This document shows, piece after piece, positions 43,412 through 52,591 of a stretch of DNA of 64,000 nt (its first letter is position 1; every line of letters begins with the position of its first letter). Below the pieces are notes generated by a model that was not told the DNA's origin, did no database searches, and worked only from the letters and a program-made list of their open reading frames with translations. The stretch spans positions 4,712,001-4,776,000 of the forward strand of contig NZ_CP176395.1 of NCBI RefSeq assembly GCF_046244365.1, given 5' to 3'. The position numbers and the translations under genes are program-made. This stretch comes from Paenibacillus_V sp046244365. GTDB lineage: Bacteria > Bacillota > Bacilli > Paenibacillales > NBRC-103111.

Positions 43412-44377
43412 TTACAGCAATGATTTGCCTGTTATTTTCTTGGACAGCCAGTTGGCCCCGATGACCAGAAGCAGGCTGACAATCGTCTTGATGATGCCGA
43501 CCGCCGTTGCATAAGGGAAATTTCCGAGCTTGAGACCGAATTTATAAATATACATGTCCAGAACCTCCATCGTCTCCCAGTTGGTCGGGTTCGTGAACAG
43601 GTAGAAAAGGTCGAAATCGGAATTAAGCACCCAGCCGATATTAAGAATCAACAATATAACGAGCGTCGGCATTAAATTCGGCACCGTAATATGCCATATT
43701 TTTCTAAACCGTCCCGCTCCGTCCATATCGGCCGCCTCGTACTGCTCGGAAGATATGGACGTGATTGCCGCCATATAAATAACGCCGTTGTAGCCGAGGT
43801 ATTTCCAGCCCTCCACAAAAATGATGAGAATCCATGAAAACGCTTTATCCCCAAGCACATTAATGCCTTGCTCGAGAATCCCGTTCTTCACCAGCGACAC
43901 GTTGATCGCCCCGGTCGAAACCCCAAGCAGCGCATGAATAATGGCATACACGATTACCCACGAAACAAAGAACGGGAAGAATGAGACGGTTTGAATGATT
44001 TTTTTGAACCATTTCTGACGAATCTCATTTAACAAAATGGCGAACACCAAGGCGACGGTCAGGTTCAAAATAATAACCGATACGTTCATAACGAGCGTAT
44101 TGCGAATTAAATAAATAAAATCGGTGCTTTCCATGAAAAACATTTTAAACTGCTGAAGACCGGTCCACGGCGCCTTCCACAGACTGATGCCCACCTGATA
44201 ATTTTTGAAGGCGATCAACCACCCGAACAGCGGTATATAATGAAAGAGGACCGTTAACAGAACCGCCGGAGCCATCATTAGAAACAAATATTTTTGCCTG
44301 AACGCTTTGTTTATCCATGTTGCTTTCGGTTGCCGTACCGCTCCCGAGACGATCGCCAGCGCTTCCTGTTTCGCCAT
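43412..44377 (-). CDS. ABC transporter permease, LplB type (locus B)
   Basis: 321 residues, about six membrane helices and EAA loop EQYEAADMDGAGRFRKIWHI. I prefer the ATG at 44377 behind GGAGAGGAGGG; the longest frame begins at a TTG within that site. A terminator-like hairpin separates it from the upstream binding-protein gene. Confidence 0.92.
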   Translation of the reverse strand: MAKQEALAIVSGAVRQPKATWINKAFRQKYLFLMMAPAVLLTVLFHYIPLFGWLIAFKNYQVGISLWKAPWTGLQQFKMFFMESTDFIYLIRNTLVMNVSVIILNLTVALVFAILLNEIRQKWFKKIIQTVSFFPFFVSWVIVYAIIHALLGVSTGAINVSLVKNGILEQGINVLGDKAFSWILIIFVEGWKYLGYNGVIYMAAITSISSEQYEAADMDGAGRFRKIWHITVPNLMPTLVILLILNIGWVLNSDFDLFYLFTNPTNWETMEVLDMYIYKFGLKLGNFPYATAVGIIKTIVSLLLVIGANWLSKKITGKSLL

Positions 44378-44417
44378 GCTCGCGATTCCCTCCTCTCCTG
44401 ACAAACGCCAAATTAGA

Positions 44418-44463
44418 GAAAAATGGGGAATTTACAAGGTAGACTTCAATAAATTCCCCATTG
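44418..44463 (-). terminator. Attenuating terminator after the binding-protein gene (locus B)
   Basis: ATGGGGAATTT / AAATTCCCCAT stem followed by TTTTTC on the minus strand, between the binding-protein and permease genes. It should bias expression towards the binding protein. Confidence 0.75.
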
Positions 44464-44468
44464 TTTCG

Positions 44469-46187
44469 TTATTTCATATACTCTTTCACTTTGGCTTGCT
44501 GCTGCTGGAACAGCTGGTTGTACTTATCGACGACTTTTTGCGGGTTCAGAGCCTGATATTGCTTAATCAGCTCCTGCCAAATCTGTTCGAATTCCGCTTC
44601 CGACTTGGCCATAACCAGTTTCGCAGAATTTTTCACGCGAAGCTCGACGATTTTCTGAGAAATCATCCCCTCCGAGCTGGCAGGATCGATAATGATCCCG
44701 CTCGCCAGTCCCCCCGGAGCCGGTACGCCGTTCTTCCGGAACCAATCCTTCGAGTCGGCCCATCCGAGCGACTTGTAAGCATCCGCCACCGTCTTGGTCA
44801 AGGAGAATTCGTCGGAAGCCGCGGTTTCGTTCAAGAGATTGTAAGGCTGGTTATCCTTCGCCGTAAGCCACCTAAAGCCCAGGAACGACATGCCGGCACC
44901 AATGCCTTGCTTAGATAAATAATTCGGGTCCTCCTGGTATCCTTTTTTAAATTCGTCGGTCAGCACCCGTTTGCCATCGATCCGCTTGTAATGAACCCCT
45001 TCTACGCCGGATTGAAGCAGGATCTGCCCTTCCTCGGAAGAAACCCAATCGATCAGCTCGAAAATCCGCTTCGGATCCTTGGCGTTTTTCGTGATGATGA
45101 CGGAGTCGTACGGACGCACCGTCTCTAAACGAAGATTTTTCTTCTGTCCTTCCTTGACCATCGTATTTGTCTGGATCGGCAGCTGGACGTAACCGAGCTC
45201 CGGATGCCCCCCTTTTTCCAGCGTCTTGTTGACCGTATCTTTGATCCACATCGTGTAATAGTAGCCTAACGCTTGGCCGGAATTGATTTTCTCCGTCACT
45301 TGGGTGAGCGTATCCGTGAAGCTTTCGTTGTCGAGCAGCCCCTCCCGGTACAATTTATTGAAGAACTGGTACGATTCCTTCGTATACGCGTTCAAAAGCA
45401 TATCTTCGAATTTCTGGTCTTTGATATTGAAGATTACCCCTTCGTTGCCGACCGAGATATACTTATCCCCTTTTTCGTACAGAATGGGCATAATGCCGGC
45501 CATCCCCCATGACTCTGCAAAAGGAGCGACAACCCCGAGCGTTTTCTTGCCGTTCGTCGTCGGATGCGCAGCTATCGCTTTCTTCAGGAATTCCACATAA
45601 TCATCCGTGCTCAGCAGCTTCGGATAGCCCTGTTCCTTGAGTACATCGTTACGAATGGCTATATCTTGGCATTCGCAAAAATTGTTGACATCCTGCGGAA
45701 CGTTCGTTTCCCATTTGTACAATTTGCCGTCGCTCGCAGGCAGCCGCCAAAAAGGAATGGAAGCCTTATTGGCCTCGTTGAAATGTTTGGCATCCTTCAA
45801 ATAATCGTCCAGAGGCAGCGCGGCGCCTGCATTGATGAATTTCGTTACTAAATCCTGACGTTCTACGCGCAGTAGCTCCGGATAGTCTCCGGAAGCGAGC
45901 ATCATGTTCAGCTTATCCCGATAGTCGCCGTTAAAAGGAATGAATTCAAACACGATGTTGAATTTATCTTTAATCACTTTGCCGACGGGGGTCTCGTCGC
46001 TTTTCTTCACGACCGTTGATCCCGTCGAAGTTACCAGCACCCTGATCGTATATAACGATTTCTCCCCGGTTTTGGCGCCTTCCGATGTCGTTTCCCCCTG
46101 CTTTGAACCTGACCCGTTCGTACAAGCTGCCATAAATAGCAGCAAAGCCGCAACGCCAATCCCCGTCATCCGTTTCCAAAGTTTCAA
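44469..46187 (-). CDS. Extracellular solute-binding lipoprotein (locus B)
   Basis: 572 residues. Signal peptide with lipobox FMAAC, Cys about residue 22, then a Gly/Ser/Lys-rich linker. Family 1 binding-protein body (GDYPELLRVERQDL, LDDYLKDAKHFNE, PKRIFELIDWVSSEEG). The TTG at 46187 lies seven bases after AGGGGGG; the ATG two codons earlier is too close to that site. Located first in the import part of the operon, behind the Gfo/Idh gene. Confidence 0.9.
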   Translation of the reverse strand: MKLWKRMTGIGVAALLLFMAACTNGSGSKQGETTSEGAKTGEKSLYTIRVLVTSTGSTVVKKSDETPVGKVIKDKFNIVFEFIPFNGDYRDKLNMMLASGDYPELLRVERQDLVTKFINAGAALPLDDYLKDAKHFNEANKASIPFWRLPASDGKLYKWETNVPQDVNNFCECQDIAIRNDVLKEQGYPKLLSTDDYVEFLKKAIAAHPTTNGKKTLGVVAPFAESWGMAGIMPILYEKGDKYISVGNEGVIFNIKDQKFEDMLLNAYTKESYQFFNKLYREGLLDNESFTDTLTQVTEKINSGQALGYYYTMWIKDTVNKTLEKGGHPELGYVQLPIQTNTMVKEGQKKNLRLETVRPYDSVIITKNAKDPKRIFELIDWVSSEEGQILLQSGVEGVHYKRIDGKRVLTDEFKKGYQEDPNYLSKQGIGAGMSFLGFRWLTAKDNQPYNLLNETAASDEFSLTKTVADAYKSLGWADSKDWFRKNGVPAPGGLASGIIIDPASSEGMISQKIVELRVKNSAKLVMAKSEAEFEQIWQELIKQYQALNPQKVVDKYNQLFQQQQAKVKEYMK

Positions 46188-46223
46188 TGTCATTCCCCCC
46201 TTTAATTGTTCCTTGCCCTCATC

Positions 46224-47372
46224 TTACAGTTTAATAATTTGATCCGCATACGAAGCGCTCTTCCGGAAGTCGGGCATATCCATCGTTCTTCCGCCGTTCA
46301 TAACGGACAGCTCGGATAACAGCGCCACGGCCGTCCATTCGCAGGCGTCGTAAACATCGATCGCCGGTTTTTCCAAGCCCTTGACCGCATTTACGAAGTC
46401 CTCGACGATAAAATAATCGCTTCCCCAATGACGCGCATTTTTCTGCTCTTCCGTCGCATTCTTGTAACGGTCCGGCAAATAATCGTGGAAGTCGCTCAGC
46501 GGACTCCACTTTCTTTCATACTCGGTGTCGCCGCCCATCGATTCCAGCCACACTCTGCCCTGGTCGCCCAGAAAGCTCGGCCCTTCGACGCATCCCTTCG
46601 TTCCCTGCAGCGAGTGATAGATACTGAGCGGCCGCTTGGATATGCAATCGTGGCGAAGCTTGATCAGCTTCCCGCTTTCCATCTGGCAAAGCGTGATCGT
46701 CGTGTCTTCTTGGCGGAAACGGGAATCCGTATGCCATCCTGTACCGAAGCAAGAAACGGAGCGAATCCGGTCGCCTTCAAACCATTTCATGACCGGCCCG
46801 AGGCTATGCGTCGGATAGAAGTTCCCTCGCTTGCCGAGCTGCCAATACTTGCGCCACGTCGGTGCGGATTGTTCTGCCGCGTCAACACGGTTAAATTGAT
46901 ACGCCAATCTGCGGACGTCGTGTACATATTCCCCTTCGCCAAAGTAAACGTCGCCCAACAAGCCATCCTTCACCATATTGGCGATAAGCTGATTTTCCGG
47001 AATGTAGCAATAGTTTTCCGCCATCATATAAACGCTATTAGACGATTCCACGGTTTCTTTCAGCCACCATAGTTCGTCCATCGTGACTCCCGCCGTAACT
47101 TCACAGAGCACATGCTTGCCTGCCTGGAGAGCCGCGATCGTCTGCGGTACGTGAAGCTGCATTGGGGTTGAAATGACTACGGCATCGATGTCCGATTCCA
47201 GCATATCTTCGAAAATTCGGTAAGTACGGGGTATTCCGTGCTCGCGCGCCGCTTCCTGGAGATACTCGCCATCCAGATCGCAAAGCGCTACAACCTCCGT
47301 ATCGGGACAACTCTGGAAACCTTGAAGCGTACTGAGCCCGCGCGCTCCTACGATCCCTACTTTAATCGTCAT
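46224..47372 (-). CDS. Gfo/Idh/MocA family oxidoreductase
   Basis: 382 residues. N-terminal Rossmann motif VGIVGARGLSTLQGF (GxxGxx), then DAVVISTPMQLHVPQTIAALQAGKHVLCE(V), where the usual catalytic EKP is replaced by CEVT, and a C-terminal alpha/beta domain. The ATG at 47372 follows GGGAGG. Family members oxidise or epimerise sugars, inositols and sugar acids using NAD(P). Promoter, cre site and palindromes lie directly upstream. Confidence 0.88.
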   Translation of the reverse strand: MTIKVGIVGARGLSTLQGFQSCPDTEVVALCDLDGEYLQEAAREHGIPRTYRIFEDMLESDIDAVVISTPMQLHVPQTIAALQAGKHVLCEVTAGVTMDELWWLKETVESSNSVYMMAENYCYIPENQLIANMVKDGLLGDVYFGEGEYVHDVRRLAYQFNRVDAAEQSAPTWRKYWQLGKRGNFYPTHSLGPVMKWFEGDRIRSVSCFGTGWHTDSRFRQEDTTITLCQMESGKLIKLRHDCISKRPLSIYHSLQGTKGCVEGPSFLGDQGRVWLESMGGDTEYERKWSPLSDFHDYLPDRYKNATEEQKNARHWGSDYFIVEDFVNAVKGLEKPAIDVYDACEWTAVALLSELSVMNGGRTMDMPDFRKSASYADQIIKL

Positions 47373-47394
47373 ATTTATCCTCCCGATCATAATG

Positions 47395-47485
47395 TTCAAT
47401 ATATTGAATTATTTTCATTATATTGAACTATCATTGTATTTTCTTTATTTACACCTCGTCAAGAAAGGTTGTTTAAGCGCTTTCA
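47395..47485 (-). promoter_or_regulatory. Promoter region of the locus B import operon: -35/-10, cre-like site, paired operators
   Basis: On the minus strand: TGAAAGCGCTTAAA at 47472-47485 (one mismatch to the cre consensus), TTGACG (47457-47462), 18 bases, TACAAT (47433-47438), then GTTCAATATA (47419-47428) and the perfect palindrome TTCAATATATTGAA (47395-47408). The repeated TTCAATATA over the start of transcription looks like a repressor site. Confidence 0.6.
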
Positions 47486-47518
47486 TGGCTTTCTGCTAAC
47501 GCTTGCTAGTACGATCCG

Positions 47519-49240
47519 TTACCCTCTCCCTACAACGGGCGGAACGAATACCGCCTCTTCCTTGCTGTTGGGACGCAGAAAATCCAAGTCGCATCCTTCA
47601 TGAGGCTGCAGCACGTGATCCTCGAACATTCGCAGGTATCCCCGAACGTTTCGCCGCGGTGCCGGTGTCCACGCTTTCAAGCGGGCCCTTATCGTTTCAT
47701 CGGGCACGTCCAGCTGCAGCGTTCCGCGTTCGACGTCGACTTCGATCCAATCGCCATTCTCCACAACCGCCAGCAGTCCGCCGGCTTGCGCTTCAGGCGA
47801 AACGTGCAGAATGACCGTCCCGTAGCTGGTGCCGCTCATGCGGGCGTCGCTGATCCGCACCATATCGCGAACGCCTTGCTGCAGCAATTTGCGCGGAATC
47901 GGTATGGAGCCCCACTCCGGCATCCCCATCCCGATCGGGCCGTAATTGCGAAGCACGAGCACCGATTGTTCGTCGACCTGCAGCTCGTCGCTATCCAGTT
48001 GCTTCAACATCTCCTCGTAATCGTCAAAGACAACCGCTTGGCCTCGATGCTTGTCCAATCCGAGCGAGCTGGCCGATCGTTTGAGAACCGCACCGTTCGG
48101 ACTTAGATTGCCCTTCAGCACGACGAGACCGGATCGTTCCTTGAACGGTTCGTTCAGACCGGATATGATTTGCGGGTTTTTCGTTCCTTCCCGATACGTT
48201 TCGGCGAGCGGAGTGCCCAGCGCCGTCAAGCAGCTGCCTTCCAACTCGGGCAAGAGCTGATGAATTACGGCCGCCAAGCCTCCCGCTTCATAGAAATCGT
48301 CCATACTGCCGCTGCCGCTCGGCTGCAGGTTCACAAGCAGCGGGATATCCCGCGAATATTCCTCGTACCATTCGAGCGGTATCGTAATCCCAAGCCTTCC
48401 CGCAATCGCCGTCAAATGGAGCGCCGCATTCGTGGATCCGCCGATTGCCGCGAGCAGCTTGATCGCATTGCGGAAGGCGTCTTCGGTCATTAAGTCGGAT
48501 GGCGTCAACCGCTCGCGTACCATACCTACAATCCGTCTCCCCGTTTGTTCCGCGGCTGTTTGCCGGGAGACATGCGTAGCCGGAATGCTTGAGGTACCGG
48601 GAAGCATCATGCCGAGCATCTCGGACATGCTCTTCATCGTGGAAGCCGTCCCCATGACCGGGCAACCGCCCTTCGTGCAGGAAATGCAGGCTTCCAACTC
48701 GTTCATATCCTCGCGGCTCAGTTCTCCGGCCTGATAATCCTCGAAATATCTCCACAGGTCCGTGCCGTAATTGACCTTCTTGCCGCGAAAGACGCCCGAT
48801 GCGCGATGCCCGGCCGCCAGCTGAAGTGCCGGCAGATCGCAGCTGGCTGCAGCCATCAGCTGCGCCGGAGTCGTTTTGTCGCATTCGCATAGCAGCACCA
48901 CCCCGTCAATCGGAAGTGATCGGATCGTTTCCTCCACATCCATGGCCATCAAATTCCGGTAAGGCAGATCGGAAGGCTTCATGAAATCGGCCGGCGTGGA
49001 AATCGTATGCATCTCGACCGGGTATCCTCCAGCCATCAACACTCCTCGTTTCACGTACTCCACTAGCTCGCGATGAGGGGCGTTGCAGCTGTTCAGATCA
49101 TTCCATGAATTAAAAATGCCGATGATTGCCTTGCCTGCGAACGACTCGGGATCGTGGCCGCAGGCTCGCATCGCGGAAAGATGCTGGAAACGCGTCTCCG
49201 CATTCTCATGTTGGAACCATTGTTCGCTTCTAAGCCGCAT
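47519..49240 (-). CDS. IlvD/Edd family dehydratase, sugar-acid type
   Basis: 573 residues. Dihydroxy-acid/6-phosphogluconate dehydratase family: cluster-ligand cysteines in FNSWNDLNSCNAPH, LLCECDKTTPAQ and ISCTKGGCPVMGTAST, and the C-terminal RISDARMSGTSYGTVILHVSPEA (cut here as RISDARMSGTSYG) region. Its length and sugar neighbours favour a pentonate or hexonate dehydratase over IlvD of branched-chain synthesis. The ATG at 49240 follows AAGGAGG. It follows an MFS gene in the same direction. Confidence 0.88.
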   Translation of the reverse strand: MRLRSEQWFQHENAETRFQHLSAMRACGHDPESFAGKAIIGIFNSWNDLNSCNAPHRELVEYVKRGVLMAGGYPVEMHTISTPADFMKPSDLPYRNLMAMDVEETIRSLPIDGVVLLCECDKTTPAQLMAAASCDLPALQLAAGHRASGVFRGKKVNYGTDLWRYFEDYQAGELSREDMNELEACISCTKGGCPVMGTASTMKSMSEMLGMMLPGTSSIPATHVSRQTAAEQTGRRIVGMVRERLTPSDLMTEDAFRNAIKLLAAIGGSTNAALHLTAIAGRLGITIPLEWYEEYSRDIPLLVNLQPSGSGSMDDFYEAGGLAAVIHQLLPELEGSCLTALGTPLAETYREGTKNPQIISGLNEPFKERSGLVVLKGNLSPNGAVLKRSASSLGLDKHRGQAVVFDDYEEMLKQLDSDELQVDEQSVLVLRNYGPIGMGMPEWGSIPIPRKLLQQGVRDMVRISDARMSGTSYGTVILHVSPEAQAGGLLAVVENGDWIEVDVERGTLQLDVPDETIRARLKAWTPAPRRNVRGYLRMFEDHVLQPHEGCDLDFLRPNSKEEAVFVPPVVGRG

Positions 49241-49297
49241 TGAGTCGATCCTCCTTCTCCATAAAGTCAATCCGCTTATTGTTCAGGAGCCGGTAGA

Positions 49298-50518
49298 TCA
49301 AGCGTCTCCTCCGGCATCCATACGTTTATGGATGAACCTCTTTTTTCTGGCCGCTTGAACCAGAAGGCACGCTAGAAATGCAATCATCAAGAGCGACGAG
49401 TAACGGTACATCGCGGCATATCCGGTAAACGAGGCGACTAGGCCAAGCAGCATGGCGCCCGATGCAACGCCGAAGTCAAGGGAGTTGAAATACATCCCGT
49501 TGGCTAATCCCCTTTTGGACACGGGGACAGCCTTGACCATCCACGTTTGCAAACAGGAGCGGATGCTTCCGTAGCCTATTCCGTAACAGATGGACCCTGC
49601 TAGGATTGACCATAAGGAAGCAGCGCTTGAAAGGAATAAGACGCATGCAATAACCGAGACCGCACCGGCAGTCAAAATACCCGCGTTTCCGAACCGGTCG
49701 TCCCATCTTCCGACAAACGCACGAGCGCTTACGATCGCCAAAGTGAAAATAAGAAAAAACAAACTGACATGCGCGATACCCGCTTGTACGCCGTAAAGCG
49801 CAAGGAAGCTGATAATTCCGCCGTGAACAACCGCCAACAAAAGATTCAACAGCATGGGGACGGACAGCAAGGCAAATGCTTGGCCGGAATCTTTGTTTTC
49901 AGCAGCCGCCAGGGGTGCCCCACCGGCAGTACGAAGCGGCCGTACAAGAGGCAGCAGGCCGAGCGCAAGCAGCGGTGCAGCCATTGAGGCGGTCATGAGC
50001 GGCTCCATTCCCCATTCATTCAGAAGCCGCAATCCAATGAGCGGACCGACCGACATGGCAATGCTGATGGATAAGCCGAAAATCCCCATCCCTTCTCCCA
50101 TGCGTTTGTAAGGCAGAACATCCGTTGCCATCGTCGCAAATAGCGTACTGGTTATACCGAAACCGATGCCGGAAAAAGCTCTAAACAGCAGCACCCAAAC
50201 GATGCCGTCCGTCCATAAATATCCGGCTCCCGACAAGATCGTTACGGCCAATCCCCAAACGACGATCGAATAATTTCTTTGTTTCTGTACCACCTTTGCG
50301 GCGAACAAACGCGAGATGATTGCAGTAAAAGCGAAAACGCTCGTGATCGAACCGGCAACCCAATCATCCGCACGAAAAGTATGTTTTACATAGGAAGGCA
50401 GCGTAGGAAGAATCATATGCAGATTGATGAATACCAATAAATTGCACAAGGCAAGTACGGCAAACGGCCTGGACCATATTTTCCCGGCGTCTGCGCCACA
50501 GTCGGTTGGCGGATTCAC
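49298..50518 (-). CDS. MFS transporter (locus B)
   Basis: 406 residues, twelve membrane helices; GTG start behind GAGGAG. Related to the transporter at 35165-36334 (both carry a RMGEGMG-like motif after helix 4: LPYKRMGEGMGIFGLS). Here it precedes a sugar-acid dehydratase, so uptake or efflux of a sugar acid is plausible, although close relatives are usually annotated as drug efflux. Confidence 0.87.
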   Translation of the reverse strand: MNPPTDCGADAGKIWSRPFAVLALCNLLVFINLHMILPTLPSYVKHTFRADDWVAGSITSVFAFTAIISRLFAAKVVQKQRNYSIVVWGLAVTILSGAGYLWTDGIVWVLLFRAFSGIGFGITSTLFATMATDVLPYKRMGEGMGIFGLSISIAMSVGPLIGLRLLNEWGMEPLMTASMAAPLLALGLLPLVRPLRTAGGAPLAAAENKDSGQAFALLSVPMLLNLLLAVVHGGIISFLALYGVQAGIAHVSLFFLIFTLAIVSARAFVGRWDDRFGNAGILTAGAVSVIACVLFLSSAASLWSILAGSICYGIGYGSIRSCLQTWMVKAVPVSKRGLANGMYFNSLDFGVASGAMLLGLVASFTGYAAMYRYSSLLMIAFLACLLVQAARKKRFIHKRMDAGGDA

Positions 50519-50988
50519 TTGCGCTCCTCTCTTTAGCGAAGATCGTCTAGAGTCCGGCTTGCAGTCCGGCAGCGTCGATCACCCCAAAACTTGTAAGCCC
50601 TTTCATTTATCAAAATGGCTATTTGTCCTACTAATCGTCTAAGTTCCCTATGTCGCCAAAGCCTCACAAGAGATAGCTGGAAAACTTGGTTTCAACTTCA
50701 CATCTCCGATATTAAAGATTTATTATATCTATATTGGGGAACATACATTCATCTCTCCGGCGAATTGTTTTAGCTTATGGGTCACTCCTGCCAAGTTCGT
50801 CTTGATAATAGGCTATTTTCGCTTCCGATTCGTTCCTCGCCGTACTGCTCTTCGCAATCATCGTATCCCCCTCTTCTATGGTATGGTGGTTGTGCCTTAC
50901 ACCTTTATTCTAGAAGAGGAGCGCCGTGAATGTAACATGACAAAACCGTTATTAAAGCAGGGCAAAAAAGCACAGATGATGAAAGCAC
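50519..50988. other. Intergenic region between MFS and YesN-type genes (locus B)
   Basis: About 470 bases. It holds the promoter for the MFS/dehydratase pair and a 28-codon minus-strand frame at 50775-50861 behind GAGGGGG (MIAKSSTARNESEAK then IAYYQDELGRSDP), perhaps a small peptide or a fossil N-terminus. No terminator is obvious after the regulator stop. Confidence 0.35.
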
Positions 50989-52575
50989 TTACGTTAAACT
51001 TCGCGTCCGACTGGTTTTTTTGTACTCCGCTGGAGAAACACCCTTGAATTTCTTGAATATCCGATAAAAGTAATTTAAATCTTTGTACCCGACCTCCTCG
51101 CAGACTTCATACGTTTTCAAATAGCCCTCTTCCAGCAGTTTCGCCGCTTTTTCCATTCGGATGCCGTTCAAATAATCGACGAATCCCATACCCGTATGCT
51201 TTTTGAACAGCTTTCCGATATACCCTTGATTAAGAAAAAACTTGCTCGAGAGCGTCGCCAAATTCAGATCCGTATTATAATGGCCGTTCACATATTGGAC
51301 GATATGGTTGAGCACATCATGGTCGAAGCCGCCGCCTTTCTCCTTGATAAAGAAAGCCGTTTTGACGCATGCGGCCTCGATAAACGCGACAAGCTGCACA
51401 ACGCCGTTTTCGGCACTGACATTCGCTGCATCGATATCATTGTCGAGAATGATTTTTAAATCGCCGCCGATTTCGTTCATCGTGGCTGCAAGCTCTATAA
51501 AAATGCCGATCATGATGGAATAAAGCGCCTTATTCGGCTCTTGCAAAGAACCCGCATACTGGGAAAGGCGTTCCGTCTCATGCAGAATGCCGGCCTCATC
51601 GTATTGCCGAACCTTGCTCATCAGGGCGGCATGATCCCAGGCCGAATCGGAATGGAAGTCGATTTCCATATCGTCGAAGAAAACCATCCCTGTTCCATGA
51701 ATCAGCCGTTGCCATTTGGCGGCTCTGCAGCCGTTTCGATACGATTGGGGAATCGCCGCTGCACTCATCGCGTTATTTCCGAGTCCTATTGTAATATCGC
51801 CGCTTGCAACCTGCTGAATATCCGTATACAGCTCCGGCAGCACAACTTCTTTGATGTAACTCACGCCGCGCTCCCCGCTGTAAAGAAGGGCTCCGAGTTT
51901 ATCCTTCTCTTCCGTTTCGAACACATACCCGCATTTATGCTTATCCAGCGTGCCGCACATGATTTCCTTGACGTTTCGCATGGAAATGCCGGTTTTCATT
52001 TCGCTCGGTATGCGATCCGCATGCCGTTCGCCGCCAAACTGAACGACAGCGACGCAGCAGGCGCTGTTCATCAGGCTCTGTCCCCAATCACCCGAATCGT
52101 AATCCGTTTTCTCCCACGCTCCGGTTTTGACCAACTGAACAAGAAGCTTCTCTCGTATAAATGCCTCCCGCTTTTTGAGCAAAAGTTTGTTTGTCTGTTC
52201 GGCATCCAGTTCTTTTTTAATGGATCGCACCGTGTTTTCCAGCATATCCCTGTTTATCGGCTTCAATAGATAATTGCGGACCCCGTACCGCAAAGCTTCT
52301 CTTGCATATTCAAACTCCGAGTAACCGCTGATGATAATGACCTTTGCGCGATTATTCGTCTCACTCAGTTTTTTTGCCAGCTCGATACCGGACATTTCGG
52401 GCATTCTTACATCCGTAATAATGAGATCGGCGGCGGTAGTATCCAGCTGTTTGAGCGCATCCATCCCGTTAAATGCAACGCCCGCAATGCCGAAGCCCTC
52501 GCTCTCCCAATCGATGATCAGCTTCAGTCCTTCGCAAATATTGGGCTCGTCATCCACGAACAAAACTTTATACAT
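50989..52575 (-). CDS. YesN-type response regulator with AraC domain (locus B)
   Basis: 528 residues. Receiver domain with FVDDEPNICEGL and the phosphoacceptor in LIITDVRMPEMSG; GYSEFEYAREALRYGVRNYL is the typical YesN output surface. C-terminal AraC domain (LATLSSKFFLNQGYIGKLFK, YKDLNYFYRIFKKFKGVSPAEY). Start 16 bases after the kinase stop. Confidence 0.94.
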   Translation of the reverse strand: MYKVLFVDDEPNICEGLKLIIDWESEGFGIAGVAFNGMDALKQLDTTAADLIITDVRMPEMSGIELAKKLSETNNRAKVIIISGYSEFEYAREALRYGVRNYLLKPINRDMLENTVRSIKKELDAEQTNKLLLKKREAFIREKLLVQLVKTGAWEKTDYDSGDWGQSLMNSACCVAVVQFGGERHADRIPSEMKTGISMRNVKEIMCGTLDKHKCGYVFETEEKDKLGALLYSGERGVSYIKEVVLPELYTDIQQVASGDITIGLGNNAMSAAAIPQSYRNGCRAAKWQRLIHGTGMVFFDDMEIDFHSDSAWDHAALMSKVRQYDEAGILHETERLSQYAGSLQEPNKALYSIMIGIFIELAATMNEIGGDLKIILDNDIDAANVSAENGVVQLVAFIEAACVKTAFFIKEKGGGFDHDVLNHIVQYVNGHYNTDLNLATLSSKFFLNQGYIGKLFKKHTGMGFVDYLNGIRMEKAAKLLEEGYLKTYEVCEEVGYKDLNYFYRIFKKFKGVSPAEYKKTSRTRSLT

Positions 52576-52591
52576 GCTTGTCCCCTCCTGT

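Noticed and set aside
51541..52269. 242-codon plus-strand frame opposite the locus B regulator
   Set aside because: Antisense shadow without start signals or motifs.
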